Shown here: piece after piece, positions 29,298 through 38,656 of the stretch
Layout of the letters: each line of letters starts with the position of its first letter
Position numbering within the stretch: position 1 is the first letter of the stretch
Assembly (NCBI RefSeq): GCF_040222955.1
Contig: NZ_JAVKCA010000016.1
Coordinates: 1 to 64,000 of the forward strand
Origin: Marinoscillum sp040222955
GTDB lineage: Bacteria; Bacteroidota; Bacteroidia; Cytophagales; Cyclobacteriaceae
Direction of reading: 5' to 3'
Length of the DNA stretch: 64,000 nt
Notes under the pieces: generated by a model
What the model was told of the DNA's origin: nothing
The model's input: the letters and a program-made list of their open reading frames with translations, nothing else
Databases searched by the model: none
Translations under genes and position numbers: made by a program

Positions 29298-29942
29298 CCT
29301 CAACACCCGAATGCGGCATTCAATGGTATACAAAGTACTATTCAAATAGGCTTGATCATAACCAACGAGCTGCTCCAGACCCCTGAGCGCAGCTTTCGCC
29401 AGATTCGCGTCATAGTAGCTTATACCAGATAACATCCTATGGGCAACTTCTCCAATTTCGGACACCTCTCTCCGCCGATAGGCTTCCCACAGCAATCGCA
29501 AATTCAAACTCAAACTGTCTACAAACTCCGCAATCACTTCCTGAAGTCTGGCCTGATCATGACCAACAAATCGTTCCAACCGGCCAGACTTTATTGATTG
29601 AATGTCCTCCTGAATGAATGACCTTGGTTCCCATTGGTAAAAAAACAGTATGTTATCCACAGCATTCTCAGCAATTGGGGTCTTGGTCCACAGATGATAC
29701 GAATAATCGAAGAGAGGTTCGTTTTTCATCAGTACCTTAAACCCTTTTACGTCCTGATACTTTTTCAGGTGAACAGCTGAGTCCATTAGCAAAAGGCAGG
29801 CCGGGTCTGCGTACAAATCTCCTGAGAAGACCTCCATCTGATAGCCTTTTCGGGCAAATAAGGCCCGGATGAGCCGCTCTGTAAAAGGTTCGTCTCCCAG
29901 GTAAAAGATTCTGAGTCTTCTATCGTTAATCCTATTTTTCAC
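29271..29942 (-). CDS. Hpt-like phosphotransfer protein with degenerate receiver-like N-terminus
   Basis: A 223-residue protein starting at GTG. Residues 10-75 look like a receiver fold start (RIFYLGDEPFTERLIRALFARKGY), but the acidic pair and phospho-acceptor Asp pattern are not preserved. The C-terminal half is a helical bundle with His168 in EVAHRMLSG, the place expected for the phosphorylated His of an Hpt domain (AHxLxG). Its end overlaps the end of the NtrC regulator gene by 27 bp in convergent orientation. It could relay phosphate to that regulator; this is inference from position only. Confidence 0.55.
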   Translation of the reverse strand: MKNRINDRRLRIFYLGDEPFTERLIRALFARKGYQMEVFSGDLYADPACLLLMDSAVHLKKYQDVKGFKVLMKNEPLFDYSYHLWTKTPIAENAVDNILFFYQWEPRSFIQEDIQSIKSGRLERFVGHDQARLQEVIAEFVDSLSLNLRLLWEAYRRREVSEIGEVAHRMLSGISYYDANLAKAALRGLEQLVGYDQAYLNSTLYTIECRIRVLRSGLIREYF

Positions 29943-30125
29943 AATTATGGTTCATCTCACCGCTCTTTAGCCGTGTAAGTGTTAATTTGGCACCTGAAAA
30001 ACATCGAATATTTGGCTCAAGGCCAATACACTCGTCCATTCCAGACTTTTCATTTTACTTTTTTACGAAAAGTTGTCAACGATAGTATTGCCAGAGCTTT
30101 TTTAATAAACAGCTGACTAATTACA

Positions 30126-30872
30126 ATGAAATTACTAGAAGGAAAAACAGCCCTTATCACTGGCGCATCTAAAGGCATCGGTAGGGCCATTGCCATGAAA
30201 TATGCCGAGCACGGCGCCAATGTGGCTTTCACTTACCTGTCAAGTGTAGAAAAAGGTGAGGCACTCTCTAAAGAACTGGAAGCCTTCGGCATAAAAGCCA
30301 TGGGCTATCGCTCGGATGCCTCCGACTACAAGGCAGCAGAGGAGCTGATCAATAGCGTGGTGGCAGACTTTGGTGCATTGGATATTCTTATTAACAACGC
30401 GGGCATTACAAGAGATAATCTACTGATGAGAATGTCGGAAGAACAGTGGGATGAAATCATGAACATCAACCTGAAGTCATGTTTCAATACGGTGAAAGCA
30501 TCAGCAAGAACCTTTATGAAGCAGCGTTCAGGATCAATCATTAATATGTCTTCCGTAGTAGGAGTAAAGGGAAATCCAGGTCAGACCAACTATGCCGCAT
30601 CAAAAGCCGGGATCATTGGTTTCACCAAATCTGTAGCGCTGGAACTTGGATCAAGAAACATTCGATGCAATGCCATCGCTCCGGGCTTTATAGAAACTGA
30701 AATGACGGATGCACTGGATGAAAAAACCGTGCAAAGCTGGAGAGACGCCATACCTCTGAAAAGAGGCGGACAACCCGAGGACGTGGCTGACGCCTGTGTT
30801 TACCTGGGGTCAGACATGGCCTCCTACGTGACCGGGCAGGTGCTGCAGGTAGATGGCGGCATGCTTACCTGA
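30126..30872 (+). CDS. fabG: 3-oxoacyl-[acyl-carrier-protein] reductase
   Basis: A 248-residue short-chain dehydrogenase with cofactor motif TGASKGIG (12-19), NNAG (90-93) and catalytic S142, Y156 and K160 (SSVVG, NYAASK). The C-terminal VLQVDGGM is standard for FabG. It reduces 3-oxoacyl-ACP with NADPH in fatty-acid elongation. It stands alone, with a hairpin immediately downstream, not in a fab cluster, so a specialised reductase role cannot be excluded. Confidence 0.92.
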   Translation: MKLLEGKTALITGASKGIGRAIAMKYAEHGANVAFTYLSSVEKGEALSKELEAFGIKAMGYRSDASDYKAAEELINSVVADFGALDILINNAGITRDNLLMRMSEEQWDEIMNINLKSCFNTVKASARTFMKQRSGSIINMSSVVGVKGNPGQTNYAASKAGIIGFTKSVALELGSRNIRCNAIAPGFIETEMTDALDEKTVQSWRDAIPLKRGGQPEDVADACVYLGSDMASYVTGQVLQVDGGMLT

Positions 30873-30902
30873 TCAAAATTCAATCAAACACATGATACAA
30901 TT

Positions 30903-30940
30903 AAGCCGTTTTTAGCTTCACTTGGGTTACAAAACGGCTT
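30903..30940 (+). terminator. Hairpin after fabG
   Basis: AAGCCGTTTT / AAAACGGCTT arms, 10 bp each, lie between the fabG stop and the next start. The hairpin spans the alternative TTG start at 30922 of the next gene and so argues for the ATG at 30952. The T-run is inside the first arm rather than after the hairpin. Confidence 0.5.
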
Positions 30941-30951
30941 TACTCTGTTCT

Positions 30952-32997
30952 ATGGATAATAGTTGGTATTCATTCGATGTTTCTCCGATTTGGGTATTTG
31001 TATCACTCATTGCGGCACTTGGTGCCGCAATGCTGTTGTATGCCCGAAAGGCCTCCCCATGGAGTAAATCTCTGAATGTGTTCATGGGATTCCTTCGGAT
31101 GAGCGCGGTTTTTTTGATCCTTCTGCTACTACTCAACCCACTCCTCCAGCTCAACGTGAACCGGACAGAAACTCCACTGGTCATCATGGCGGTGGATAAT
31201 TCTGAATCGATTGGGTTACGTTCTGAGGCGGCGAATACCTCGGATGTAAAGGCCTGGATAGACAAAACCCGAAAGGATCTTGAAAACAAATACCAACCAA
31301 TAGTAGAGACCCTTTCTGGCAGGCAGGACACCATCTTTTTTGATGAAAAAACGACCAACCTGAGCTCGCTGCTGAAAAGGGTGGAAAAAGTCTACGAAAA
31401 TCAGAATATCGGGGCTGTAGTGCTTGTTTCAGACGGCATCATCAATGAAGGCCAGTCTCCGGCTTACCAGACATTCGGCTTTCCGGTCTTTACGGTTGGC
31501 CTGGGTGACACGATCCCACCCAGGGACATTGCCATTCGCAATGTCAGAAACAATCAGGTAGCCTATCAGGGAAATCAATTCCCTATCAGCATTTTGCTTT
31601 CACAAAAAGGCTATGATGGCCTGCCTCTGGCGGTGGAAGTAATCGAAAATGGAAGAAAGATAGCCGCTCAGGAGATCACCCTTCAGCCCGGCGCCCAGGA
31701 AGTTAATTTTCTACTGGATGCTCAATCACCGGGGATTCGCCGACTCACCATAGCTGTACAGGAAAAAGAGGGAGAATCGTCATATGTTAACAATCAGCAG
31801 GACATTTATATTGACGTTATAGAAGGAAAGGACAAAATACTGATACTTGCTCCTGCTCCGCACCCGGACATCAACGCCATCAGATCCGTCCTCAATGCCA
31901 CCTCCAACTACGAAACCGTCCTCTACATACCGGGGATTCATGAGCGGCCCACGGAGAAAAAATTTGATGCCATCATAGAACATCAGGCTTTCTCAGGACA
32001 CCAGTACGGCGACTTTGAGTCCACAGGCAAATGGTACATCATGGGCTCCTCCTCCAATGTGAGAAATATGGCTCAGACCATCACCTACCTCAGCATCAGC
32101 CTGAAGGGAAACGGCAAAGACAAGGTAAGAGGTGCGTACAACAGCAACTTTTCTAAATTCAAAATATCCGAAGAGCTGACAGACCGGCTTCAGAATTACC
32201 CACCAATAGAGGTTCCCTTCGGCGAATATCAACTGGTGGGGCCTACAGAAGTTCTTTTATATCAGCAGATAGGTAGCATCACCACCGAACGCCCTCTTTT
32301 GGTGTTTTTCGACGATGGATCACAAAAGTCTGCGGTGACACCAGGTGCGGGAATCTGGCAATGGAAACTACAGGAAGCGGGGAGTGAAGAAAATTCAGAA
32401 TTCTTTGAAGAATTGATCCTGAAGACGGTGCAGTATCTCAGCATTAAGGTGAATAAGGACCGTTTCGTAGTGAAGCCAAGAGCGTCCAACTACCACATCG
32501 GGGAGCGGGTATTCATGGATACGGAGGTATACAATGAGATCTATGAAAGGGCCTATGGGAATACCATCCAGTTGTCTATTACCGATGAAAACGGAACCCA
32601 GACCACTTATGAAATGGTGGATAGCCCTGTCAACAGCAGTTTTAACCTGGGAGCCCTGGAGGCTGGTGTCTACCAGTTCAAAGCAACTACTACTTTAGGA
32701 GGTAAAGGCTTTTCTGAGACCGGATCATTTGCTATACGTGATATCCAACTGGAAGGGATTAATCTTACTGCTGATCACAACATGCTACGCTCGGTAGCGG
32801 AAAAGAATGATGGCCTGTTTTACCCGTTCTCTCTGGCTGGTCAAATTGGCGAGGATCTGATAAGTAAAAGTTACAAGAGCATTATCAAAACCAGCAAGGA
32901 AACCTTCCCATTGATCAACAGTATTTGGGTGATCCTGCTTATCGCTGGTCTTTTAGGCACCGAATGGTTTCTAAGAAAATATCTGGGCGCCTATTGA
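30952..32997 (+). CDS. Membrane protein with von Willebrand/GATase-like periplasmic region
   Basis: A 681-residue protein from the ATG at 30952. Two N-terminal membrane helices (about residues 8-55) precede a vWA-like region starting VIMAVDNSESIGL, where DxSxS fits a MIDAS metal site. A long beta-rich region and a C-terminal membrane helix (WVILLIAGLLGTEWFL) follow. This layout matches the uncharacterised membrane proteins related to the Bat/vWA group in Bacteroidota. The function is unknown; a role in envelope integrity is a guess. It follows fabG closely but is separated from it by a hairpin. Confidence 0.75.
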   Translation: MDNSWYSFDVSPIWVFVSLIAALGAAMLLYARKASPWSKSLNVFMGFLRMSAVFLILLLLLNPLLQLNVNRTETPLVIMAVDNSESIGLRSEAANTSDVKAWIDKTRKDLENKYQPIVETLSGRQDTIFFDEKTTNLSSLLKRVEKVYENQNIGAVVLVSDGIINEGQSPAYQTFGFPVFTVGLGDTIPPRDIAIRNVRNNQVAYQGNQFPISILLSQKGYDGLPLAVEVIENGRKIAAQEITLQPGAQEVNFLLDAQSPGIRRLTIAVQEKEGESSYVNNQQDIYIDVIEGKDKILILAPAPHPDINAIRSVLNATSNYETVLYIPGIHERPTEKKFDAIIEHQAFSGHQYGDFESTGKWYIMGSSSNVRNMAQTITYLSISLKGNGKDKVRGAYNSNFSKFKISEELTDRLQNYPPIEVPFGEYQLVGPTEVLLYQQIGSITTERPLLVFFDDGSQKSAVTPGAGIWQWKLQEAGSEENSEFFEELILKTVQYLSIKVNKDRFVVKPRASNYHIGERVFMDTEVYNEIYERAYGNTIQLSITDENGTQTTYEMVDSPVNSSFNLGALEAGVYQFKATTTLGGKGFSETGSFAIRDIQLEGINLTADHNMLRSVAEKNDGLFYPFSLAGQIGEDLISKSYKSIIKTSKETFPLINSIWVILLIAGLLGTEWFLRKYLGAY

Positions 32998-33006
32998 CAG
33001 GATAAT

Positions 33007-33027
33007 ACCGGCCGATATCCGGCCGGT
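33007..33027. terminator. Bidirectional hairpin between convergent genes
   Basis: ACCGGCC / GGCCGGT arms with a 7-nt loop lie between the vWA-like gene and the convergent DUF1579-like gene. The stem is strong and only a short T-run follows. Confidence 0.6.
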
Positions 33028-33040
33028 TTAACGCACTCTG

Positions 33041-33574
33041 CTATTTCCTTTTTAAGGTCATTTCAAAAAATTGTCGCCAATTCTCTCCATCCTGTGACAT
33101 TTCACCTATTTCTACCCATTCATTATTGGCAATAGTCATGGTGTAACGGATGGTGCCGGCCGGTCCCGCTTCAAACCACCATTTGAGCTTGCCTTCACCC
33201 AACAGTTCTACATTGGCATCTGTGTGCATTCCTTTAGAAATCCACGAGCTCATTCCAAATTTTCTTTGAAAAGGATCAAAATACAAAACGCCAAGCGCTT
33301 CATGCACCTTTATCTTCACCCCGCCTTTATCTGCCATTCCGAGTCCGCGCAGACTGATGACCGTACTGTCAAGATCGTAGGAGATGTCTTCATCCACACT
33401 ACTGAATTCCTTCCCACCAGGAGTCATGACCCACCCCTCACCTTGCCACTCCCCGATCATGAAGCTCATTTTCTGCATTTCCTTTTGGGCAGTAGCCTTA
33501 AAGTCCTGAGTAAAGGCCACCAGACTGATCACTATTCCCAATAGGATCAGTAACAATTTTCTTGTCTCTTTCAT
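33041..33574 (-). CDS. Secreted DUF1579-like protein
   Basis: A 177-residue protein with a signal peptide (cleaved near LVAFTQ). It contains a lipocalin-like pattern: MSFMIGEWQGEGWVMTPGG near the start, then repeated strands, and NNEWVEIGEMSQDG near the end. The pattern GxWxG and W.E..E.S.DG fits the DUF1579 group. Function is unknown. It is the last gene on the minus strand before the convergent vWA-like gene. Confidence 0.7.
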   Translation of the reverse strand: MKETRKLLLILLGIVISLVAFTQDFKATAQKEMQKMSFMIGEWQGEGWVMTPGGKEFSSVDEDISYDLDSTVISLRGLGMADKGGVKIKVHEALGVLYFDPFQRKFGMSSWISKGMHTDANVELLGEGKLKWWFEAGPAGTIRYTMTIANNEWVEIGEMSQDGENWRQFFEMTLKRK

Positions 33575-33614
33575 GATAAACTACTTTATTTTATAAACTA
33601 AATATTTAAAAAAA

Positions 33615-33902
33615 TTATTCAATATAGCCCTTCAGGGCATTGACATATGTCTCAAATGCCTCCACACCCCACTTCGTAATTTGGCAGGTTGTCACTGGTT
33701 TCTTTCCCTTAAAGGCCTTCTCCACCTGAATGTAGCCCGCCGACGAAAGTTTATCCAACTGCACACTCAAATTGCCCGCTGTAGCCCGAGTCTTTTCCTT
33801 TATGAAGGTAAACTCAGCTGATTCTACACTGAGCAAAAGGCTCATGACAGCCAGGCGCAGCTGAGAATGTAACAGGGGATCTAATGGCTTAAAATCATCC
33901 AT
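33615..33902 (-). CDS. Winged-helix transcriptional regulator (HTH_34 type)
   Basis: A 95-residue single-domain winged helix: LHSQLRLAVMSLLLS, TAGNLSVQLDKLSSAGYI as recognition helix, and a wing with KKPVTTCQITKWG. It overlaps the upstream membrane-protein gene by 8 bp. Such pairs of HTH_34 regulator and small membrane protein are common in Bacteroidota, and the regulator probably controls its own operon. Confidence 0.85.
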   Translation of the reverse strand: MDDFKPLDPLLHSQLRLAVMSLLLSVESAEFTFIKEKTRATAGNLSVQLDKLSSAGYIQVEKAFKGKKPVTTCQITKWGVEAFETYVNALKGYIE

Positions 33903-34470
33903 TTTCTTTGGTTTTGAGAAGATATCCGGGGATGATGTATCCTAGAAATATACCAATGGCGCTCACCAGATATTGATCTGTCACCGACGCATTGAAGCAG
34001 ACCACGGCAGCCGCCGCCAGGGCCAGACCACCCAAAATCAGTGGCTTAAACCTCAACATTTGACCAGAAAGGTAAGTGCCCATACTGGCGAATAGAAGAA
34101 TCATAGCGCCGTGGTTGAACGAAAGGTTCCGCATGAAGATCAATGTAATGACAATCCCCACACCGGCAGCGATCCATACCTGGCCATACAAACGATCCAG
34201 ATGACTCACTACTGTGGCCCTCTTGCTCTGCCGGGCGCCGTAAAGGGCAGAGATAATCCCAGCCGGAAAAGTGATCACCCAAACCAGATAAGGATGAGCA
34301 TAGTCGGTGAATCCCTCGAGGTAGTAATGGCCCAAATTGGCGAGCATGACCACCCAGCCCCAAAGGAGGAAATGAAAACTTCCTCCCTTCTGGTAGTTTC
34401 TCTTCGCCTGTCCGATCATCTCCGTGATCAGTGCCAGGCTTTCTTTGTTTGTTAGTGTTTGTTCAGACAT
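33895..34470 (-). CDS. Small multi-pass membrane protein paired with HTH_34 regulator
   Basis: A 191-residue protein with about five hydrophobic helices after a cytoplasmic helix (ESLALITEMIGQAKRNYQKGG). It is the first gene of a two-gene operon, overlapping the regulator by 8 bp. No catalytic motif is visible, and function is unknown. Confidence 0.75.
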   Translation of the reverse strand: MSEQTLTNKESLALITEMIGQAKRNYQKGGSFHFLLWGWVVMLANLGHYYLEGFTDYAHPYLVWVITFPAGIISALYGARQSKRATVVSHLDRLYGQVWIAAGVGIVITLIFMRNLSFNHGAMILLFASMGTYLSGQMLRFKPLILGGLALAAAAVVCFNASVTDQYLVSAIGIFLGYIIPGYLLKTKENG

Positions 34471-34601
34471 GACAGATGTTTTTAATTGTAAAGATAGTTA
34501 AGTTTATAATATAAACTAGTTTACAACAAAAAGGTTGCGCTTTCGGAGGATGTCGAGCTGGATCCTAGAGGAATTGTTCTCATCATAAAAAAAACAGCGC
34601 A

Positions 34602-34625
34602 TAAAAAAGGGCCTTATCGGCCCTT
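34602..34625 (-). terminator. Terminator of clpC
   Basis: AAGGGCC / GGCCCTT arms with a TTATC loop are followed on the minus strand by a T-run. It begins 5 bp after the stop. Confidence 0.8.
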
Positions 34626-34629
34626 TCAT

Positions 34630-37182
34630 TTACTCTTTTTCTTTGTCTTCCTGCTTCACCTTCTTCTTTTTCAGCTTAAGGTGAAGTACTTCAGCTTTCC
34701 CATCCCAGTCAGCCACCAGGGTGTCTCCCTCCTGAATTTCTCCCTTGAGGATTTCTTCAGCTACAGGATCTTCCAGGTATTTCTGAATGGCCCTGTTGAG
34801 CGGTCTGGCGCCATACTGCGGATCATATCCTTTGTCTGAGATAAAATCCTTCGCCTTTTTGGTCAGCTCCACATGATACCCAAGATCAACTACCCGCTTG
34901 AAGAGCTTATCCAAAGTGATGTCTATAATCAGATGAATGTGCTCACGCTCCAATGTATTGAATACGATCACGTCATCCAGTCTATTCAAAAACTCAGGGC
35001 TAAACGCTTTCTTCAATGCACTCTGAATGGTGGACTTCATAACGTCCTCAGCATTGTCACGCTTGGAGGAAGTGGAAAAACCAATGCCGGCACCGAAATC
35101 CTTCAAATCCCTCACGCCAATATTTGACGTCATGATGATGATGGTGTTTCTGAAATCAACTCTGCGACCAAGGCCGTCGGTGAGGATACCATCGTCCAAC
35201 ACCTGCAGCAGAATATTGAATACATCCGGATGGGCCTTTTCTATCTCATCCAGCAGCACTACTGAGTATGGCTTTCTGCGAACTTTTTCAGTCAGCTGAC
35301 CACCTTCTTCATAGCCCACATATCCTGGAGGCGCTCCCACGAGTCTGGACACGGAGAACTTCTCCATGTACTCACTCATATCAATCCTGATGAGCGAGTC
35401 GTCCTTATCAAACAGGAAGGTAGAAAGTACCTTAGCCATTTCAGTTTTACCTACCCCTGTAGGGCCAAGGAAAATGAACGATCCGATCGGCTTCCTAGGG
35501 TCTTTGAGTCCAACTCTGGTACGCTGAATAGATTTGGTCAGCTTCATGATTGCATCCTCCTGACCAATCACTTTTTTCTTCAGCTCCTCCTTCATATTCA
35601 GAAGTTTGGCGCTTTCATTCTGAGCGATTCGCTTGGTAGGAATACCCGTCATCATGGCGATAACCTCCGCCACATTTTCCTCATCCACTTCATAGCGCTT
35701 GGTGCGCGTCTCCTCTTCCCATTTGTTTTTTTCCTCGTCGAGCTGAGCTAATAGCTTCTTCTCTCTGTCTCGTAGCTGGGCAGCCTCCTCGTACTTCTGG
35801 CTTTTCACCACACGATTCTTCTCCTTTTTGATGTCTTCTATCTGCTCTTCCAGCTCTATCACCTGCTTGGGCACACTGATGTTGTTGATGTGTACCCTGG
35901 CACCTGCCTCATCCATTACATCTATGGCTTTGTCCGGAAGGTACCTGTCGCTGATATATCTGTCGGACAGCGCCACACATGCCTTAATCGCCTCGGGCGT
36001 ATAGTTCACGTGGTGGTGATCCTGATATTTATCCTTGATGTTGTCCAGTATCTGAATGGTTTCTTCTGCAGTAGTCGCATCCACCATTACCATCTGAAAA
36101 CGTCGGGCCAATGCTCCGTCCTTCTCAATATACTGTCTGTACTCATCCAGTGTAGTAGCCCCTATACATTGTATTTCGCCACGGGCGAGGGCCGGTTTGA
36201 ACATATTGGAGGCATCCAAAGAACCAGAGGCTCCTCCTGCTCCCACAATGGTATGAAGCTCATCAATGAAAAGAATGACATCCGGTGACTTTTCGATTTC
36301 GTTCATCACCGCCTTCATCCGTTCCTCAAACTGTCCTCTGTACTTGGTACCTGCCACCAATGATGCCAGGTCAAGGGTGACCACCCGCTTTCCAAACAAG
36401 ATTCTGGATACTTTTTTCTGTATAATTCTGAGGGCCAACCCTTCAGCGATTGCGGTTTTACCTACACCAGGCTCACCAATCAGGATCGGGTTGTTTTTCT
36501 TTCTTCTACTCAGGATTTGAGCCACTCGCTCTATTTCTTTCTCCCGGCCCACGATAGGATCCAGCTTGTCGTCCTCCGCAAGCTTGGTCAGATCTCTACC
36601 GAAGTTATCCAGAACAGGAGTTCGTGACTTTTCAGTCCCTCCCTTGCCAGTCTCCCGACCACTGGAGCCGGAAGAGGACGAGCCTCCAAAGATTTTGCCG
36701 GTATCCTCGTCACCATCATCTGTGTCAGACTGTGCCAAAGGATTTTCTGTCTGGTATTCCAGCAGCTCCTTCACCACATCATAGCTCACGTCAAATTTAT
36801 CTAGAATCTGAGTAGCCAGATTGTCTTCATCTCTGAGGATAGAGAGGAGCAAATGCTCCGTACCTATCAGCTGGCTCTTGAAAATCTTGGCTTCCAGGTA
36901 GGTTATTTTTAGTACTTTTTCCGATTGTCTGGTCAAAGGAATGTTGGCGAGGTTCTTCACATTGCTCGTGGCAGTGCCCTTGGTAGCCTGCTCTATGGCG
37001 GATCTTAGCTCCTCCAGAGATACCCCAAGCTTTTTCAGCAAACTGACAGCAACACCCTCTCCCTCGCGGATCATCCCCAAAAGCAAATGCTCGGTGCCGA
37101 TATAATCATGCCCAAGTCGTAAAGCTTCTTCACGGCTGAGAGAGATTACCTCCTTTACTCTGTTTGAAAATTTAGCTTCCAT
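34630..37182 (-). CDS. clpC: ATP-dependent Clp protease ATP-binding subunit ClpC
   Basis: An 850-residue Hsp100 unfoldase that feeds substrates to ClpP. It has two N-terminal Clp_N repeats (residues about 1-145), a variable Ser/Gly linker, and a first AAA+ domain with Walker A GEPGVGKT (about 237) and Walker B LFIDE. A UVR-type middle domain follows (EEAAQLRDREKKL), then a second AAA+ domain with GPTGVGKT (about 577) and VVLLDEIEKAH. A GIGF tripeptide in the second domain fits the ClpP-docking loop. A palindrome, TGTGAG-N7-CTCACA, lies 46 bp upstream of the start. Confidence 0.95.
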   Translation of the reverse strand: MEAKFSNRVKEVISLSREEALRLGHDYIGTEHLLLGMIREGEGVAVSLLKKLGVSLEELRSAIEQATKGTATSNVKNLANIPLTRQSEKVLKITYLEAKIFKSQLIGTEHLLLSILRDEDNLATQILDKFDVSYDVVKELLEYQTENPLAQSDTDDGDEDTGKIFGGSSSSGSSGRETGKGGTEKSRTPVLDNFGRDLTKLAEDDKLDPIVGREKEIERVAQILSRRKKNNPILIGEPGVGKTAIAEGLALRIIQKKVSRILFGKRVVTLDLASLVAGTKYRGQFEERMKAVMNEIEKSPDVILFIDELHTIVGAGGASGSLDASNMFKPALARGEIQCIGATTLDEYRQYIEKDGALARRFQMVMVDATTAEETIQILDNIKDKYQDHHHVNYTPEAIKACVALSDRYISDRYLPDKAIDVMDEAGARVHINNISVPKQVIELEEQIEDIKKEKNRVVKSQKYEEAAQLRDREKKLLAQLDEEKNKWEEETRTKRYEVDEENVAEVIAMMTGIPTKRIAQNESAKLLNMKEELKKKVIGQEDAIMKLTKSIQRTRVGLKDPRKPIGSFIFLGPTGVGKTEMAKVLSTFLFDKDDSLIRIDMSEYMEKFSVSRLVGAPPGYVGYEEGGQLTEKVRRKPYSVVLLDEIEKAHPDVFNILLQVLDDGILTDGLGRRVDFRNTIIIMTSNIGVRDLKDFGAGIGFSTSSKRDNAEDVMKSTIQSALKKAFSPEFLNRLDDVIVFNTLEREHIHLIIDITLDKLFKRVVDLGYHVELTKKAKDFISDKGYDPQYGARPLNRAIQKYLEDPVAEEILKGEIQEGDTLVADWDGKAEVLHLKLKKKKVKQEDKEKE

Positions 37183-37227
37183 AAAATGGATTTATGATAG
37201 TGCGTTAGTAAGTAAATTTAAAACTTC

Positions 37228-37246
37228 TGTGAGTCAAAACCTCACA
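37228..37246. promoter_or_regulatory. Inverted repeat upstream of clpC
   Basis: TGTGAG-N7-CTCACA lies 46-64 bp before the clpC start. On the minus strand it sits between a TTTG and a TAAATTTA that resemble -33 and -7 elements. It may be a stress-regulator site. Confidence 0.35.
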
Positions 37247-37275
37247 AAGAATGAGTTTTAGAAACACATTGATTT

Positions 37276-37914
37276 TCAGATTTGTTCACCTGTCGGATAA
37301 GAAGATTTTTTCAAAACCTCCAAAGCATTGCTGCCTTCGCTCACCAGAAGATCAATAATGCTCAGGTTAGGGACAAATTTGCTGCCAAATATCTGAGTAT
37401 ACGGGGAAGGTATATATAAATGTCGTTCTTCAAAAGGCTTTTTCGGCACAATATGCTCTCTCAGATCATTAATGGGGGTATTTATTTTTTTTTGATAGCT
37501 CTCGGTAATTTCTATTGGTATGTCAATTTGTAAGATTTTAAGACACAATGTCATCATTTCCAAATTGAGATCCAGAAGAAACCGATGGTTTCTATCCCAG
37601 ATATCCCTAAAATGGTCTGCCAAAAATTCGAAAAAAGGGGCCTTGCCATAGGCCGAATAAAATGCGCCCCAATGTTCTCTTTTCCAACTCTGATCATGTG
37701 CTATCTGCACCTCCTTGAAGGCCGTTCGGTTCGTGAACTTCACGGGTACAGTTAAAGGAATCGGTCCCATGCTGCTGAGCAAATAGCACCGGTTCTTATA
37801 GGTTTGCTTGGAGAAATGCTGGTGCACCTCCAATAAGACGCGCTCACGCTTTATCAGCTGGGTAAAATACTCAAGACTCCCCAGGTAGTGGGGTTCAATA
37901 ACAAGCTCCGACAT
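37276..37914 (-). CDS. WbqC family protein
   Basis: A 212-residue protein with the family's N-terminal PHYLGSLEYF and LLSSMGPIPLTVPVKF, a W-rich segment (SWKREHWGAFYSAYGKAPFF) and a C-terminal LSIIDLL. WbqC proteins are associated with surface polysaccharide synthesis but are found widely in Bacteroidota outside O-antigen loci. Its start directly abuts the stop of the tsaC-like gene, so both are in one operon. Confidence 0.85.
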   Translation of the reverse strand: MSELVIEPHYLGSLEYFTQLIKRERVLLEVHQHFSKQTYKNRCYLLSSMGPIPLTVPVKFTNRTAFKEVQIAHDQSWKREHWGAFYSAYGKAPFFEFLADHFRDIWDRNHRFLLDLNLEMMTLCLKILQIDIPIEITESYQKKINTPINDLREHIVPKKPFEERHLYIPSPYTQIFGSKFVPNLSIIDLLVSEGSNALEVLKKSSYPTGEQI

Positions 37915-38544
37915 CTATAAATACTGCGCAATATCACCCATGCCCTGACGGATCACCACCGGCGAACCACCGGTGCAATCGATCACGGTACTGGGCTGGT
38001 TGCCTCCGAATCCTCCATCTATGATTACATCCACCAGGCCTTCAAACTCCTCATAAATCAAACTGGGATCGGTAGAATACTCTACAATCTCATCTTCGTC
38101 GTGAATGGAAGTGGTGATGATGGGATTGCCCAGGATCTTGACAATGTCTCTTGGAATGTTGTTATCCGGAACCCTGATCCCCACCGTTTTCTTTTTGGCA
38201 TTCAGGATTTTTGGCACCTTGGTGGATGACTCCAGAATAAATGTATAGGGGCCCGGAAAACACTTTTTCATTAATTTGAAAACCGGAGTCTCCACGTGTC
38301 TGGCGTATTCTGAGAGTTGGCTCAGGTCATAGCAAATAAAGGAAAGGTTGAGGTCTTTCCCTTTGATCCCTTTCAGCATTTTCAGCCTGTCCAGTGCCCG
38401 GCTGTTGAAAATATCACACCCGATACCGTATACAGTATCTGTAGGGTAGATTACCAGCCCTCCATTGCGTAAGACATCCACAATGTGTCTAATTTTCTTT
38501 TCTTCGGGGTTTTCCGGGTAGAGTTTTATCAGTTCTGCAGACAT
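37915..38544 (-). CDS. L-threonylcarbamoyladenylate synthase family protein (YciO/Sua5/TsaC)
   Basis: A 209-residue single-domain protein: GGLVIYPTDTVYGIGCD, the FPGPYTFILE and KKTVGIRVPDN motifs, and the C-terminal STVIDCTGGSPVVIRQG. It should form threonylcarbamoyl-AMP for the t6A modification of tRNA. The short form is closer to YciO/TsaC than to the longer Sua5, so I leave the symbol open. The gene is divergent from mltG. Confidence 0.88.
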   Translation of the reverse strand: MSAELIKLYPENPEEKKIRHIVDVLRNGGLVIYPTDTVYGIGCDIFNSRALDRLKMLKGIKGKDLNLSFICYDLSQLSEYARHVETPVFKLMKKCFPGPYTFILESSTKVPKILNAKKKTVGIRVPDNNIPRDIVKILGNPIITTSIHDEDEIVEYSTDPSLIYEEFEGLVDVIIDGGFGGNQPSTVIDCTGGSPVVIRQGMGDIAQYL

Positions 38545-38656
38545 ATTTTTACGGGGTTAAGATGAAGAAAATAACAGATCTCCCACTATAAGTCAAACGA
38601 GTAGAAAACTTAGTTATTTTTGCGAGACTTTTCACTTTGGGAATCCTTTTTAATTG

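Noticed and set aside
29985..30002. A second TTTGGCAC near the fabG upstream region
   Set aside because: No -12 element follows, so it is not a sigma-54 promoter by sequence.
30922..30951. TTG start extending the vWA-like membrane protein by ten residues
   Set aside because: The extension is crossed by a strong hairpin and the ATG at 30952 gives a normal N-terminus.
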